Shown here: in pieces, positions 9,161 to 18,446 of the stretch
Layout: every line of letters begins with the position of its first letter
Position numbering within the stretch: the first letter of the stretch is position 1
Origin: Bacteroidia bacterium
GTDB lineage: Bacteria; Bacteroidota; Ignavibacteria; SZUA-365
DNA length: 64,000 bases
Assembly: GCA_027493955.1 (NCBI GenBank)
Contig: JAOSJT010000001.1
Location: forward strand, 2,777,131-2,841,130
Direction of reading: 5' to 3'
Made by a program: the position numbers and the translations under genes
Notes under the pieces: generated by a model
What the model saw: only the letters and a program-made list of their open reading frames with translations
Told to the model about the DNA's origin: nothing
Database searches by the model: none

Positions 9161-10832
9161 AGCCCAACACCAAAGTGATTTCCGAAAATGTCTTTTGCGC
9201 ATAGTAACCGGCATTGGACGACACATGCGCAATTTGTGCGCTGAAATTGTGCCGCCGCTGCACGGAATAGGTGCCCGCGATAGTGCTTGTCATGGTTTCG
9301 CCCGCGGCGTGAAACGACATGCCGAAGCTGCCGTTCAACCGCAGGGCCTGTTCGAGCAAACTTTTTCCCGCGCCGAGCGAGAAGCCGCTGTTCCGGAAAG
9401 TACCCGCGGCGTTCCGCATCTGCGTGGCGTTTCCGGAAAGCGTAAAGGACCAGTGCAGCTTCGGAAGCGACAGCGAGTACGCAAGGTGCATGTTCGTTGT
9501 GCTGTACTCGGAATAGCGGGATGAAAATGTATTGTGGTCGTTCAGCGTCTGATAGGTGACGTTTGCGAGAAATGTATGCGTCCCATCAGTACCGAGAATG
9601 GAGTAGCGCGGTGCGACCGTGAGCATCGGTGTGGAGCTGTCAAGACGCGTCGTATCGCTGAGGGGTTTCCTGCCAGCGGACTGCGAGGTGAGCACATCGC
9701 TGTACTGCACATCGATACCGTAATGCGGCGCGGGCTGCACGCTCACGTTCACCATGGGGAGCAGGCGCGAGGTGGTCGCCGCCTTCTTGTTCTGAAGATT
9801 GTCGTACCGCTGGGTGACGTTGGCGTTCACGCGTACAGCGCCGTTCCAGAGAATAAAGCGCGGCGCGAGACTGAAGCTTTCGATATCGCTGCCCACGTAA
9901 TACGCGCCCATGGACTGATAATCCGGATCGATGCGCGCATAATTGAAGCCGACGCCCCATCGTTGGGCGTTCCAGGCCAGTCCGCCGCGGACAGCGGTGT
10001 AAAACTGTGAAGATCCGCGCTGATCAATCAACGCATCGAAGGCATCGAGGTGCGTGTTGTTCGATGTCTCGATGGACATGGCGCGAACGTCCCTGGTGTA
10101 ATCGCTGGCTGCGGCATCGAGTGTGACACGCAGGCCGCCAAACAGTGTCGCGCCACCCGTGAATCCCAAAACCAGGTTTTCCCCCGGCAGCACCAGACTG
10201 TTGCGGGGCGCGCTGCGCAGACTGGCGGGATCGTCCTTGGCCTTGAGGAAAATGAGATCGATGAATTCGCTCCCGCTCCCGACACCGATTTTTCCGGCAA
10301 AGCCGCTTCGCTCGTACGCCGGCTGCACGAAACGCGAAGCTGCGGTATCCTCCTCCACCGCCCGTTGAAAGCGTCCGTACATGAATCCGGCGCGCACGAT
10401 GCCGGGATTGAGCTCGAATCCCGCCCCCAGCATCTGATGCCCCGAGAGGGTGTACGGAGAAAACGTGAGGTTGCGATAGCCGAAGTGTCCTGTGGCCCAT
10501 TGGTAACGGGGACTCACACCAAACTGATTGAAGGGCTGCGCGAAGCTGCGCTCCTGTTCGCTGAAGGTAAAACTGAATGGCATATCGACATCGTACAGAC
10601 TCACATTGACGGTACCGTTCAACACCCAGGAAAACGGTTGCCGTCGCCCGCGGATTTCACTGGCGGAATACATCACCGTCCTGGCGGAAACGCTTCCACC
10701 CGCACGGATCGGATCGCTGCTCCCGATGGCGCCCAGGTCCTGCGACCATGCACTGTAAGCATGCGCGCAGAACAACAGGATGAAGACCGCCAGACGCGGG
10801 AATCGGGGTGCCGTACTGTACTCTGCGATCAA
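9144..10832 (-). CDS. Outer-membrane beta-barrel-like protein, partner of TANFOR protein
   Basis: 562 residues. The N-terminal hydrophobic stretch LAVFILLFCAHAYSAWSQ looks like a signal peptide. The remainder alternates polar and aromatic or hydrophobic residues in many predicted strands and ends in GYAYTF, a terminal aromatic residue typical of BAM-inserted outer-membrane barrels. No named family is certain. The only upstream start before an in-frame stop at 10881-10883 is the TTG at 10832, which I use with moderate certainty. It is the first gene of the operon and overlaps the giant TANFOR gene by 17 bases, so stoichiometric co-production is likely. It could anchor or export the two downstream products; that is inference. 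Confidence 0.72.
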   Translation of the reverse strand: MIAEYSTAPRFPRLAVFILLFCAHAYSAWSQDLGAIGSSDPIRAGGSVSARTVMYSASEIRGRRQPFSWVLNGTVNVSLYDVDMPFSFTFSEQERSFAQPFNQFGVSPRYQWATGHFGYRNLTFSPYTLSGHQMLGAGFELNPGIVRAGFMYGRFQRAVEEDTAASRFVQPAYERSGFAGKIGVGSGSEFIDLIFLKAKDDPASLRSAPRNSLVLPGENLVLGFTGGATLFGGLRVTLDAAASDYTRDVRAMSIETSNNTHLDAFDALIDQRGSSQFYTAVRGGLAWNAQRWGVGFNYARIDPDYQSMGAYYVGSDIESFSLAPRFILWNGAVRVNANVTQRYDNLQNKKAATTSRLLPMVNVSVQPAPHYGIDVQYSDVLTSQSAGRKPLSDTTRLDSSTPMLTVAPRYSILGTDGTHTFLANVTYQTLNDHNTFSSRYSEYSTTNMHLAYSLSLPKLHWSFTLSGNATQMRNAAGTFRNSGFSLGAGKSLLEQALRLNGSFGMSFHAAGETMTSTIAGTYSVQRRHNFSAQIAHVSSNAGYYAQKTFSEITLVLGYAYTF

Positions 10833-11151
10833 GGGACAAATGGTCCTGTGACTGGTGATGACACTGTTGGCGGTGGAGTTTCATAGGAAACTCCGGCCTG
10901 TCTGTACTCGTGGAATTCGGATAGCATCTATCATAATTAGATTTTTTATTAAATCCAAAAAATATTTTTTCGAAGCTATCAGGAAGAGGAATGCGGCGGC
11001 TCGCACCGACTATCGGAGCGATGAATTCCCAAAGTGCTCTGCGTTTGTTTACCCCGGTTCTTCCCTGTACTGCGGTCGCTCCGCTCCGACTCTCCCTCGC
11101 GACGGCAATCGCGCAACAGCTACTCCACGCAGAAGTGGTTGCGATGGACGG
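10833..11151. other. Intergenic region with AT-rich promoter-like segment
   Basis: 319 bases without a credible gene, upstream of the TANFOR operon and downstream of the first metalloprotease. Bases 10919-10980 are strongly AT-rich against a GC-rich background and are bracketed by GATAGC and GCTATC. This is the likely promoter region for the minus-strand operon, but I find no good TTTG-N20-TAnnTTTG match and no clear terminator for the metalloprotease gene. Confidence 0.4.
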
Positions 11152-14151
11152 CTAGGGCGCGACCATAAAGGGACGGACGGTGCTGCCCGCACCATTGGTC
11201 AGCATCAGCATGTACATACCCGGAAGCAGTCGCGAAACGCCGACGACATGCGCATCAGGAATGACGGCGGACTGAGTGTGTACGGTTCTTCCGAGCAAAT
11301 CCACAATGCGGAGTTCGCCGGAGAAGGGAGAGGTCAATCGTATATGCAACACATCCCGCGCCGGCGATGGATGCAACTCGATCGTGTTTCCCTGCGCGAG
11401 TGCCGGGACGTTCGTGCTCCCGCGCACCTCGATGCGATGCGGCACGAAGGAACTGACGCAGCGACCTTCCACACAGCGCGCGAACACAGTTACGCTGCTC
11501 TGCATCGAGGACAGAAGCAGTACGCGTCCGGTATCTATGAGCGCGCTCCCGTCGTCTTTCGCGTGCCATTCGACGACTCCGCCGCCGCCAACCGCCTCAA
11601 GAGTGACGTCGCCTCCGCGAGTGACCTCGGTGGGACCAGTGATCACCGGATCCTCTGCGAGTACGCGGACGGGGATCGCCCGGCGCGCACTCACGCAACT
11701 GCCGTTCGTCACTTCCGCCCAGTACATTCTGGACCCGGCAAGCGGAGCTGTCTGATACGTTCTGCCCTCGTGCAACACCGGGCCACCACTCTGCTCACCA
11801 TACCAACGGACCGTCGTATTGGTATTGCCCACCTGCAGTATCGCGGACTCACCACGGCACACGGCCACATCCGGTTGCGCAATCGTATAGAGCGCGGGAC
11901 CCTGCGAGCCTTCGCGGGCAAAAAACACCAACTTCTCCGCCAGCATCGTCAGTCCGTCCGGAGAGGACGAAGCTGTACTGTCGATATCCGCCACCAGACG
12001 TGTTCCTTCCACGGTTCCATCGCTGCGCCAGAGTTCGTTTCCGTGTTGCGCATCGTTTGCCGTGAAATACAATTCCGCCCCGGTACTGATCATGGACGCG
12101 ATACCTGATCCGGAGAAGGGATGGATGTCCTTGACGACAGCGGCACCCGCACGTCCGCCGTTGAGCAGCTCCCACAATTCGGCACCGCTTCCGTCGTTGG
12201 CGACACAGAACACGCGGTCCTGCAAGGCAATGAAGTGCTGCGGAAAACTCCCGTTGCCCTTGCGGATGTCGGCTATCATACGCGTACCTTCCGGAGTACC
12301 GTCGCTGATCCAGGGTTCGGGACCGTGCGCACCATCGTCCGCGTAGAGAAAGAGGAAGCCGTTGAGCGCAGTCAAGCCGCCCGGGTTGCCGCTATCCGCG
12401 CCGGGTCGGATATCGGCCGCGAGCCGTGTCCCCTGCGCCGTTCCGTCACTGACCCACAGTTCGCGGCCCGCAGCCCCATCATCCGCCGAAAAATAGAGCA
12501 TACCATCCGACAAGACGAAATCTCCGGGATCACCGTCCGCCGTCCCCGGTGCGATGTCCGCGACCATGTATGTACCCTGCGTGGTGCCGTCGCTGCGCCA
12601 GAGCTCGCTCCCATGCAGAGAGTCGGAGGCCTGATAGTACACCACCCCGCCATCGGAAAGCAGCCCGAAATCGTTGTAGGCGCTGGTATGCGGATGTGAC
12701 ACGACCTTTGCGGTACCGGAAGCGGTGCCATCGCTGCGCCAGATCTCCGCCTTGTCATTACCGTCATTGAGGATGAACACGACCACAGAATCCAGAGCGG
12801 TCAGCATGAAGTTGCTGAATCCGTCCCGACCGGTTATCCTGAGCAGCTCGGTTGTGCCGCTTCCATCGAGCCCGGTACGAAACAGCATGGGACCCGTGCC
12901 GCGGTCGTTCACTCCGTAGAGAACCATCTCTCTCCGGATAATTGCATCCGTCAGGTACACTTCGTTCCCCGCGGGTTTCTGCGCAACTCGCCTTGTACCT
13001 TCGCTCGTGCCATCGCTGGACCATAACGCGCCGTCCGAGGTCTGGAACAGCAGAATATCGTCATTCGCGAATATCCTGAACAGCGATGGTCGCGCGGAGG
13101 TATCCGGCCGCGCGACGACACGGGCAATTTCCGGAATAACTCCCGATGCAAGCGCGATGCGCACAACAACTCTGGCACGATTGCTCACGCAGGAATCCAC
13201 GACCTCCGCATACCAGGCCCGGCTTTCTTCCACGGGCGGTGTGACGAATACCGCCCCGTAACCGACCGGCTGGCCGCCTTCAACCGCATCATACCAGCGT
13301 ATCTCGTTTCCCATGCCGATGGCGGTAAGAATTGCGCTTTCTCCACGGCACACCGTGGTGTCCCGAACCAACGGCGGTGCGACGAAACAGCATTCGCGCT
13401 TCCCCGCAAGCGCGACGGCGCGGACGCGGGCAAGCTGCATCGGCGTCAGAGTGTCCGCGCACGCCGACGACGTATAGGACATGATGTTGTGCGTATTCGG
13501 CCTGTATGCCATGCCGTTTGCGTCGAGCGCGCTGCCGATATAGCCGCAACTGCCGTTCACCTTGCCGAGCAAATTCGGATCTGCCGGTGTATCGCAGAAG
13601 CGGTCGCCATGCGTCGCGCAATTGCTGCCGTCCACAAGTTCGTCTGTCGTGCCGCTGTTGGTGTAGCCATGCGTATGAGGAAGGCCGAGCACATGCCCCA
13701 GCTCGTGGCTCAGGATGTTCTCCAGTGTCCTGTTGCAATTGACGTTGATGTGCACCGAACCGCCCGATTCATAGCCACATCCTGAAGCCGCCTTGTACAT
13801 GCTGACGTTGACCGCGCGATTATTGAACGCCGGCGAGGAGCCCTCCGCGTAATACTGCACCTCGCCACAGCGGACAAAGCGCACACCCGCCGCGAAAAAC
13901 CACTCGTTCGTCGCCCTCAATGCGTCGTTGATACGCTGCAGGGATATCACCGGCGCGGTGTTTTGCGTCTGCACGTGAAACAACACCGGTACATCCACCA
14001 CGCCCGTATCCGCGAACGCGCGGGACACGGGATCGCGTTGCGCCAGCAGCGCATCGAAGCGTGCCGACCACGCGCTGTCTGTCACCGTTTCGCAGAATTG
14101 GGCATTCGCAGACACAGTAAAGAGGATGAAGAGGAGTGGAAGAGCTTTCAT
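11152..14151 (-). CDS. Pappalysin-type M43 metalloprotease with ELWxSDGT repeats and T9SS sorting domain
   Basis: About 999 residues. A signal peptide (cleavage near SANAQ) precedes a zinc metalloprotease domain with the extended metzincin motif HELGHVLGLPH (His149, His153, His159), a CDTPADPN segment and the Met-turn IMSYTS (Met224), as in M43B pappalysins. Next come an Ig-like CHU_C-type module, then several repeats of the form ELWxSDGTxxGTxxVADI with intervening DG-L-YFxADD strands, another Ig-like module near residue 730, and a T9SS type A sorting domain ending PFMVAP. A secreted, probably cell-surface-attached protease. ATG 14151 begins the signal peptide; a TTG at 14166 is possible. The next gene upstream is a full-length paralogue. 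Confidence 0.9.
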   Translation of the reverse strand: MKALPLLFILFTVSANAQFCETVTDSAWSARFDALLAQRDPVSRAFADTGVVDVPVLFHVQTQNTAPVISLQRINDALRATNEWFFAAGVRFVRCGEVQYYAEGSSPAFNNRAVNVSMYKAASGCGYESGGSVHINVNCNRTLENILSHELGHVLGLPHTHGYTNSGTTDELVDGSNCATHGDRFCDTPADPNLLGKVNGSCGYIGSALDANGMAYRPNTHNIMSYTSSACADTLTPMQLARVRAVALAGKRECCFVAPPLVRDTTVCRGESAILTAIGMGNEIRWYDAVEGGQPVGYGAVFVTPPVEESRAWYAEVVDSCVSNRARVVVRIALASGVIPEIARVVARPDTSARPSLFRIFANDDILLFQTSDGALWSSDGTSEGTRRVAQKPAGNEVYLTDAIIRREMVLYGVNDRGTGPMLFRTGLDGSGTTELLRITGRDGFSNFMLTALDSVVVFILNDGNDKAEIWRSDGTASGTAKVVSHPHTSAYNDFGLLSDGGVVYYQASDSLHGSELWRSDGTTQGTYMVADIAPGTADGDPGDFVLSDGMLYFSADDGAAGRELWVSDGTAQGTRLAADIRPGADSGNPGGLTALNGFLFLYADDGAHGPEPWISDGTPEGTRMIADIRKGNGSFPQHFIALQDRVFCVANDGSGAELWELLNGGRAGAAVVKDIHPFSGSGIASMISTGAELYFTANDAQHGNELWRSDGTVEGTRLVADIDSTASSSPDGLTMLAEKLVFFAREGSQGPALYTIAQPDVAVCRGESAILQVGNTNTTVRWYGEQSGGPVLHEGRTYQTAPLAGSRMYWAEVTNGSCVSARRAIPVRVLAEDPVITGPTEVTRGGDVTLEAVGGGGVVEWHAKDDGSALIDTGRVLLLSSMQSSVTVFARCVEGRCVSSFVPHRIEVRGSTNVPALAQGNTIELHPSPARDVLHIRLTSPFSGELRIVDLLGRTVHTQSAVIPDAHVVGVSRLLPGMYMLMLTNGAGSTVRPFMVAP
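14029..14109. repeat. 81-bp exact repeat, copy 1 (5' end of metalloprotease gene)
   Basis: These 81 bases are identical to 17181-17261. They encode the signal-peptide cleavage region and mature N-terminus of the metalloprotease. Flanking sequence of the two paralogues differs at many synonymous sites, so perfect identity over 27 codons points to recent gene conversion. Confidence 0.9.
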
Positions 14152-14309
14152 GATATGTCCCGTCAACGGCTACGACAAATGTGCTTGCATGCGATTCGCT
14201 TCGCGCTGTGCCTGTACAGAGATGTGGGAATGTACGTACTTTCGCCCTCGTGCTATAATCGCGTTTGGCCTTGCAACAGCGTGGCCTTCACAACCATTCC
14301 ATTCATCTC

Positions 14310-17303
14310 CTATCGGGCGACCATAAACATTTTCGCTCTGCGCGAAACGCGATCTGACAATTCCAGAAAGTAGGTCCCGGCACGAAGCTCCGCGACGTTG
14401 AGCTCATACCGACCATCGAATGATACCCGCCGGTGCAGTAGCTCCCTGCCCAGGAGGTCTGTAACCCGAAGGTCCCCGTTGAACACCTCGCCCAGATCAA
14501 CGGTGAGTCGGTCGCTCGCTGGAAAGGGATGCAGATGAAAATGCGCGGCGTGTGTCACGGTGGAGACATCCGTGCCTGTGTGGACAGAGATCCGATGCGG
14601 CACCAGAGCACTGGAGCATGGACCTTCCACCGATCGGGCAAACACGGTGGTATCGCATTGCAAGGAAGAAATATGCAACGTGCTTCCTGTGTCGAGTGGC
14701 GCAGTTCCATCACCCCTCGCATGCCACTCTATCACACCGCCCGGAACAGCGGCCTCGAGCATCACGTCGCTGCCGAGAAGTACAGAAGACGGACCGCTGA
14801 TGCGAGGACGGGAAGCCCGAACGTGAACTCGCAAAGGTTTCCTCGGACTCACGCAGACGCCGTCATCGACTTCCACCCAGAACGTTGCTGATTCCTCAAG
14901 CGGAGGTGTGTCGAATACCCGCCCGCTGCCTATAGGATCGCCTCCGCTCTCGTTGGTATACCAGCGAAGCACACCGGTGGTATGCACAATCATGAGTCGT
15001 GCACGCTCGCCGGAACAAACAGTCGCAGCATCGGAGGAAATGGTATGAAGTGCTGCACCGTGGTGATTCGATGCGATAAAATACAGCTTGCCTCCCAGTG
15101 TCCTGAATCCCTCCGGCCGGGACGAGGACACTGTATCGATATCCGCGTACATCCGTGTCCCGTCTTCCGAACCGTCGCTGCACCAGAGTTCAATCCCGTG
15201 GTCCCTGTCATTCGCTGCAAAGAACAGCAAGGAATCATGGACTGCGAGTTCGGTGATTCGTTGTATGAGAACAGGATCGATGCGTTTCACTAATTTCGCT
15301 CCTTTCACTCCCCTGTCGAGCAATTCCCACAGCTCAGCACCATTCCCTCCGTCAGCGAGGCAGAAAATCCTTTCTCCCAGTGCGGTAAAATGTTCCGGGA
15401 AGCTGCTCCGTCCCGGATTGATGTTCTCGATCCACTGTGTCCCCTCCGACGTGCCATCGCTCACAAAGGGCTCAAATCCTCCGGAACCGTTGTCCGCGCT
15501 CATGAAAAGCAAGCCGTTACGGCTTGTGAGCGAAGCAGGGGAGGAACTTCCCGCCCCCGGATTGATATCCGCCACTCTGTGCGTACCTTCGTGCGTGAAA
15601 TCGGTCACCCACAGCTCTGCGCCTGTGACTCCGTCATCTGCTCTGAAGTACACAAGTCCGTCGGATTGGGCAAACGAAGCCGGGTTGCTGCCATTGAGCC
15701 CCGGCCGGATATCGGCGATCATTCGCGTGCCGGATTCGCTTCCATCCGTAACCCAAAGCTCGGGACCATGCTCGAAGTCGTCCGCACGAAACACCGCTTT
15801 ACCATCAACGGCGGTAATATTAAAAGCGCTGAATATATCTGTGTAGGGAAATTGTTTCACAAGATATGTTCCGGTTGTGGTTCCGTCCGAGCGCCACAAC
15901 TCCGTCTTGTATTCACCTCCGTTGAGAAAAAAGACCACCGCGCCATCAATGGGAGTGAGCCAGAAGTTGCTGGGTCTCCAGCGCTCATTCTGTACGAAAA
16001 TTTCCGTCGTGTTCCCTGATGGCAGATCGACACGATGGAGCGAGGGGCCAAGCACTTCATCGTAGAGGAAGTAGAGCAACATGTTATTCCAGAGGAGAAC
16101 GGAGAGAAGGCTTTTTCCCACAGGGGGCGATGCGGCGAGTTGCCTTCCGCTGCCTGATCTGCCGTCGAAATACCACAGCGCACCACCGTCCGCCTGAAGA
16201 ACAATTCCCAGTGAGTCCGCAGTCAGGATTTTTATGGTGGATTGTTTCGCGGTATCGGGATCGAACACCGCGAGAGCACCCTCGGTAACAACATCAGGCA
16301 TCGATCCAACGGTGACCGTTACGCGGGCACGGCGGCTGATACAGGAATCGACAGCCTCCGCGAACCAGCTCCGGTCCTCGCTGACCGGCGGTGTGACGAA
16401 CACCCGACCGCTTCCCAGCAGTGTACCTCCTTTCGCGGCATCGAACCAGCGTACGTCCGGGGCACTCGTTGTTGCCGTCAATACCACGCTTGTGCCGACG
16501 CAGACGCTGGTATCGTGGAGTTGCGGAGGCGCGACATGACAACAATCGTATCCTGTGCTGAGCGCCACGGCGCGTGCGCGGGCAAGCTGCATCGGTGTGA
16601 GACTATCGGCGCAGTGCGACGCCGTATACGACATGACAGTGTTCGTCAAGGGCTGATATTCCATGCCGCGGAGATCACGGGCGGTACCGGTGTAGCGGCA
16701 CGCGGCATCGACTTTGCCGTTCAGATTCGGATCGGCCGGCGTGTCGCAAAATTTATCGCCCGCCGTTGTGCAATTACTGCCGTCTACGAGTTCGGTGGTT
16801 GTGCCGCTGTTCGTGGGTCCATGTGTATGCGGCAGACCGACGGTATGACCGAGCTCGTGGCTGAGGATATTTTCCAGCGTCCTGGGGCAGGCAATGTTTA
16901 TATACACTCTCCCGCCGACCTCGTACGCACATCCCGTCGAGGAGCGATACACATCGACGTTTACCGCGGGATTGTTACATTCCGGCGATGTTCCTTCGGG
17001 ATAGTACCTGGTTTCGCCGCAGCGCACGAAACGGATTCCTCCCCTGAAATAATACTCGTTAGTCGTCTTCAAAGCATCACCGATTCGCCCGTCACTGACA
17101 ACCGGCGACCCGCCCTGTGTCTGCACATGGAAGATCACCGGCACCTCCACCACGCCCGTATCTGCGAGCGCACGGAACATGGGATCGCGTTGCGCCAGCA
17201 GCGCATCGAAGCGTGCCGACCACGCGCTGTCTGTCACCGTTTCGCAGAATTGGGCATTCGCGGAAGTTGGCAGCAGAAACAGGAGGATGAGTATGTGCTT
17301 CAT
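14310..17303 (-). CDS. Pappalysin-type M43 metalloprotease paralogue with ELWxSDGT repeats and T9SS sorting domain
   Basis: About 997 residues, a tandem paralogue of the downstream gene with the same architecture: signal peptide, M43 domain with HELGHTVGLPH (His149, His153, His159) and Met-turn VMSYTA, Ig-like module (VRWFDA...WFAEAVDSC), ELWxSDGTxxGT repeats, a second Ig-like module and a sorting domain ending KMFMVAR. Catalytic residues are intact, so both copies could be active. The region around the cleavage site is identical in DNA to the other copy, while the repeat region has diverged. ATG 17303 is chosen because it starts the signal peptide and has GGTGA five bases upstream; an ATG at 17315 is the alternative. 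It lies 158 bases upstream of its paralogue's start. Confidence 0.9.
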   Translation of the reverse strand: MKHILILLFLLPTSANAQFCETVTDSAWSARFDALLAQRDPMFRALADTGVVEVPVIFHVQTQGGSPVVSDGRIGDALKTTNEYYFRGGIRFVRCGETRYYPEGTSPECNNPAVNVDVYRSSTGCAYEVGGRVYINIACPRTLENILSHELGHTVGLPHTHGPTNSGTTTELVDGSNCTTAGDKFCDTPADPNLNGKVDAACRYTGTARDLRGMEYQPLTNTVMSYTASHCADSLTPMQLARARAVALSTGYDCCHVAPPQLHDTSVCVGTSVVLTATTSAPDVRWFDAAKGGTLLGSGRVFVTPPVSEDRSWFAEAVDSCISRRARVTVTVGSMPDVVTEGALAVFDPDTAKQSTIKILTADSLGIVLQADGGALWYFDGRSGSGRQLAASPPVGKSLLSVLLWNNMLLYFLYDEVLGPSLHRVDLPSGNTTEIFVQNERWRPSNFWLTPIDGAVVFFLNGGEYKTELWRSDGTTTGTYLVKQFPYTDIFSAFNITAVDGKAVFRADDFEHGPELWVTDGSESGTRMIADIRPGLNGSNPASFAQSDGLVYFRADDGVTGAELWVTDFTHEGTHRVADINPGAGSSSPASLTSRNGLLFMSADNGSGGFEPFVSDGTSEGTQWIENINPGRSSFPEHFTALGERIFCLADGGNGAELWELLDRGVKGAKLVKRIDPVLIQRITELAVHDSLLFFAANDRDHGIELWCSDGSEDGTRMYADIDTVSSSRPEGFRTLGGKLYFIASNHHGAALHTISSDAATVCSGERARLMIVHTTGVLRWYTNESGGDPIGSGRVFDTPPLEESATFWVEVDDGVCVSPRKPLRVHVRASRPRISGPSSVLLGSDVMLEAAVPGGVIEWHARGDGTAPLDTGSTLHISSLQCDTTVFARSVEGPCSSALVPHRISVHTGTDVSTVTHAAHFHLHPFPASDRLTVDLGEVFNGDLRVTDLLGRELLHRRVSFDGRYELNVAELRAGTYFLELSDRVSRRAKMFMVAR
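17181..17261. repeat. 81-bp exact repeat, copy 2 (5' end of metalloprotease paralogue)
   Basis: Second copy of the block at 14029-14109, in the same orientation and at the same codon positions. The two flanking bases differ between copies on each side, which defines the limits. Confidence 0.9.
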
Positions 17304-17456
17304 TGCTATCACCATACGAAATATTCAGGCGACAGAAGGGCTGCAGACGATACGATCAGCGCGACCGGGGCTGCTGGGAATCAGGGGGGAGAGCGGAACC
17401 GGGGGGCCTGCGCCACCCCGGCTCGATCTCATGCGAATCGACGACAGGTTCCCTCG

Positions 17457-18152
17457 TCAAAACGACGGTTTGGCGCCGCTCGTCCCGAATTCCACCAGTT
17501 CCATGGTCGTGCCGTCGTCCTTGGAGACGCTGCGTACGAGGCCATTCAGCGGTACCGAGGGATGATAGAACGCCTCGACGGTATCGGACCAGAACAGAAT
17601 TTCCAGCTCCGTGGTGGCCTTGGTGCAGTCGTTGAACGTCCCGGCGGGTACTTTCACCGCCGCGACGCCCTCATCCTTGTTGAACTTGAGGTACATGCCG
17701 TTGAGCAATTTCTTGTAGCTGCCTTTCATGATGGAGAGCGCGGGGCCTTCGATTTTCTGCACTTCCCCGTCGTCCGCCTTCATTTTCACCCACACGATGT
17801 CGATGCGATCGGGATCCCAGTTCTCCCAGGATTGATCCACGCCTTTAAGCAGCATCTGCGTAACGGACTCGCCTTTGGCGGTGATGGACTGTGTTTCGAA
17901 TATCCAGCCGTCGCCCTCCTTCCCGACCACGGCGTTGCGCATGACCGAGCGATCCTCGCCGTCAATCATCCTGAATACGCAGTACTGACCGACGGCAAGC
18001 GGCATCGGCCGTTGGAACAGTCCCTTTCCGTCGAACATCTGCGACGATCCCTTTGCGTGCCACTCCAACACCTTTCTTTCGAGCACGGGATTTGTGGAGG
18101 AACAGGCGGCGAGCGAGGCCGCGACAACAAGCATGATGGCAATATGACGCAT
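17457..18152 (-). CDS. Predicted lipoprotein of unknown function
   Basis: 231 residues. A lipoprotein signal peptide with lipobox LAAC (Cys17) is followed by a soluble mixed alpha/beta domain with motifs such as WENWDPDRIDIVWVKMK and VPAGTFNDCTKA. I recognise no named family. The start at 18152 is supported by an AAGGAG site five bases upstream; a longer frame to 18209 lacks such support. It should be anchored in the outer membrane or facing the periplasm. It stands alone between the metalloprotease pair and the first duplicated cassette, about 290 bases downstream of the latter's last gene. Confidence 0.75.
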   Translation of the reverse strand: MRHIAIMLVVAASLAACSSTNPVLERKVLEWHAKGSSQMFDGKGLFQRPMPLAVGQYCVFRMIDGEDRSVMRNAVVGKEGDGWIFETQSITAKGESVTQMLLKGVDQSWENWDPDRIDIVWVKMKADDGEVQKIEGPALSIMKGSYKKLLNGMYLKFNKDEGVAAVKVPAGTFNDCTKATTELEILFWSDTVEAFYHPSVPLNGLVRSVSKDDGTTMELVEFGTSGAKPSF

Positions 18153-18261
18153 AGTAACTCCTTTTGATGTGGAAAGAGGAAACTTAGGCATCCGCGACGA
18201 GAAAACCATAGCATACTGAATTGTGAACCCACGAGAGAGCGTGGCACCTGCTCCGACGTAG

Positions 18262-18311
18262 GAATCGTTAATCGAGAATCGTTAATCGAGAATCGCTAAT
18301 CGTAAATCGAG
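18262..18311. repeat. Tandem 14-bp repeat
   Basis: Two exact copies of GAATCGTTAATCGA (18262-18275 and 18276-18289) followed by two decayed copies up to about 18311. It lies in the noncoding gap upstream of the lipoprotein gene at 17457-18152. Function unknown; it could be slippage-derived. Confidence 0.85.
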
Positions 18312-18370
18312 GTGGGAGTATGCCGAGCGGCGAAGGAACGTACTGCTCGGGCTCTGCGCTTTACGGAAAT

Positions 18371-18401
18371 AAAAAAACACCCACGTCTCGCGTGGGTGTT
18401 T
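18371..18401 (-). terminator. Intrinsic terminator of cassette 1
   Basis: A perfect 11-bp stem (18375-18385 with 18391-18401, loop TCTCG) followed on the minus strand by a run of U residues. It lies about 45 bases downstream of the stop of the mini-protein gene at 18447. Confidence 0.85.
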
Positions 18402-18446
18402 GTCTCTCTCTTTCAATCTAATCGCGTACTTCCGGGATCCTCCTTT

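Noticed and set aside
14186-14193. CAAATGTG as a minus-strand -7 box for the first metalloprotease
   Set aside because: One mismatch from TAnnTTTG, and no TTTG at a 19-21 base distance.
14254-14259. TATAAT on the plus strand between the two metalloprotease genes
   Set aside because: No plus-strand gene follows and there is no -35 partner; chance match.
16242-18167. 641-residue open frame spanning the metalloprotease start and the lipoprotein
   Set aside because: Crosses two convincing genes and their intergenic region on the opposite strand; composition of a shadow frame.
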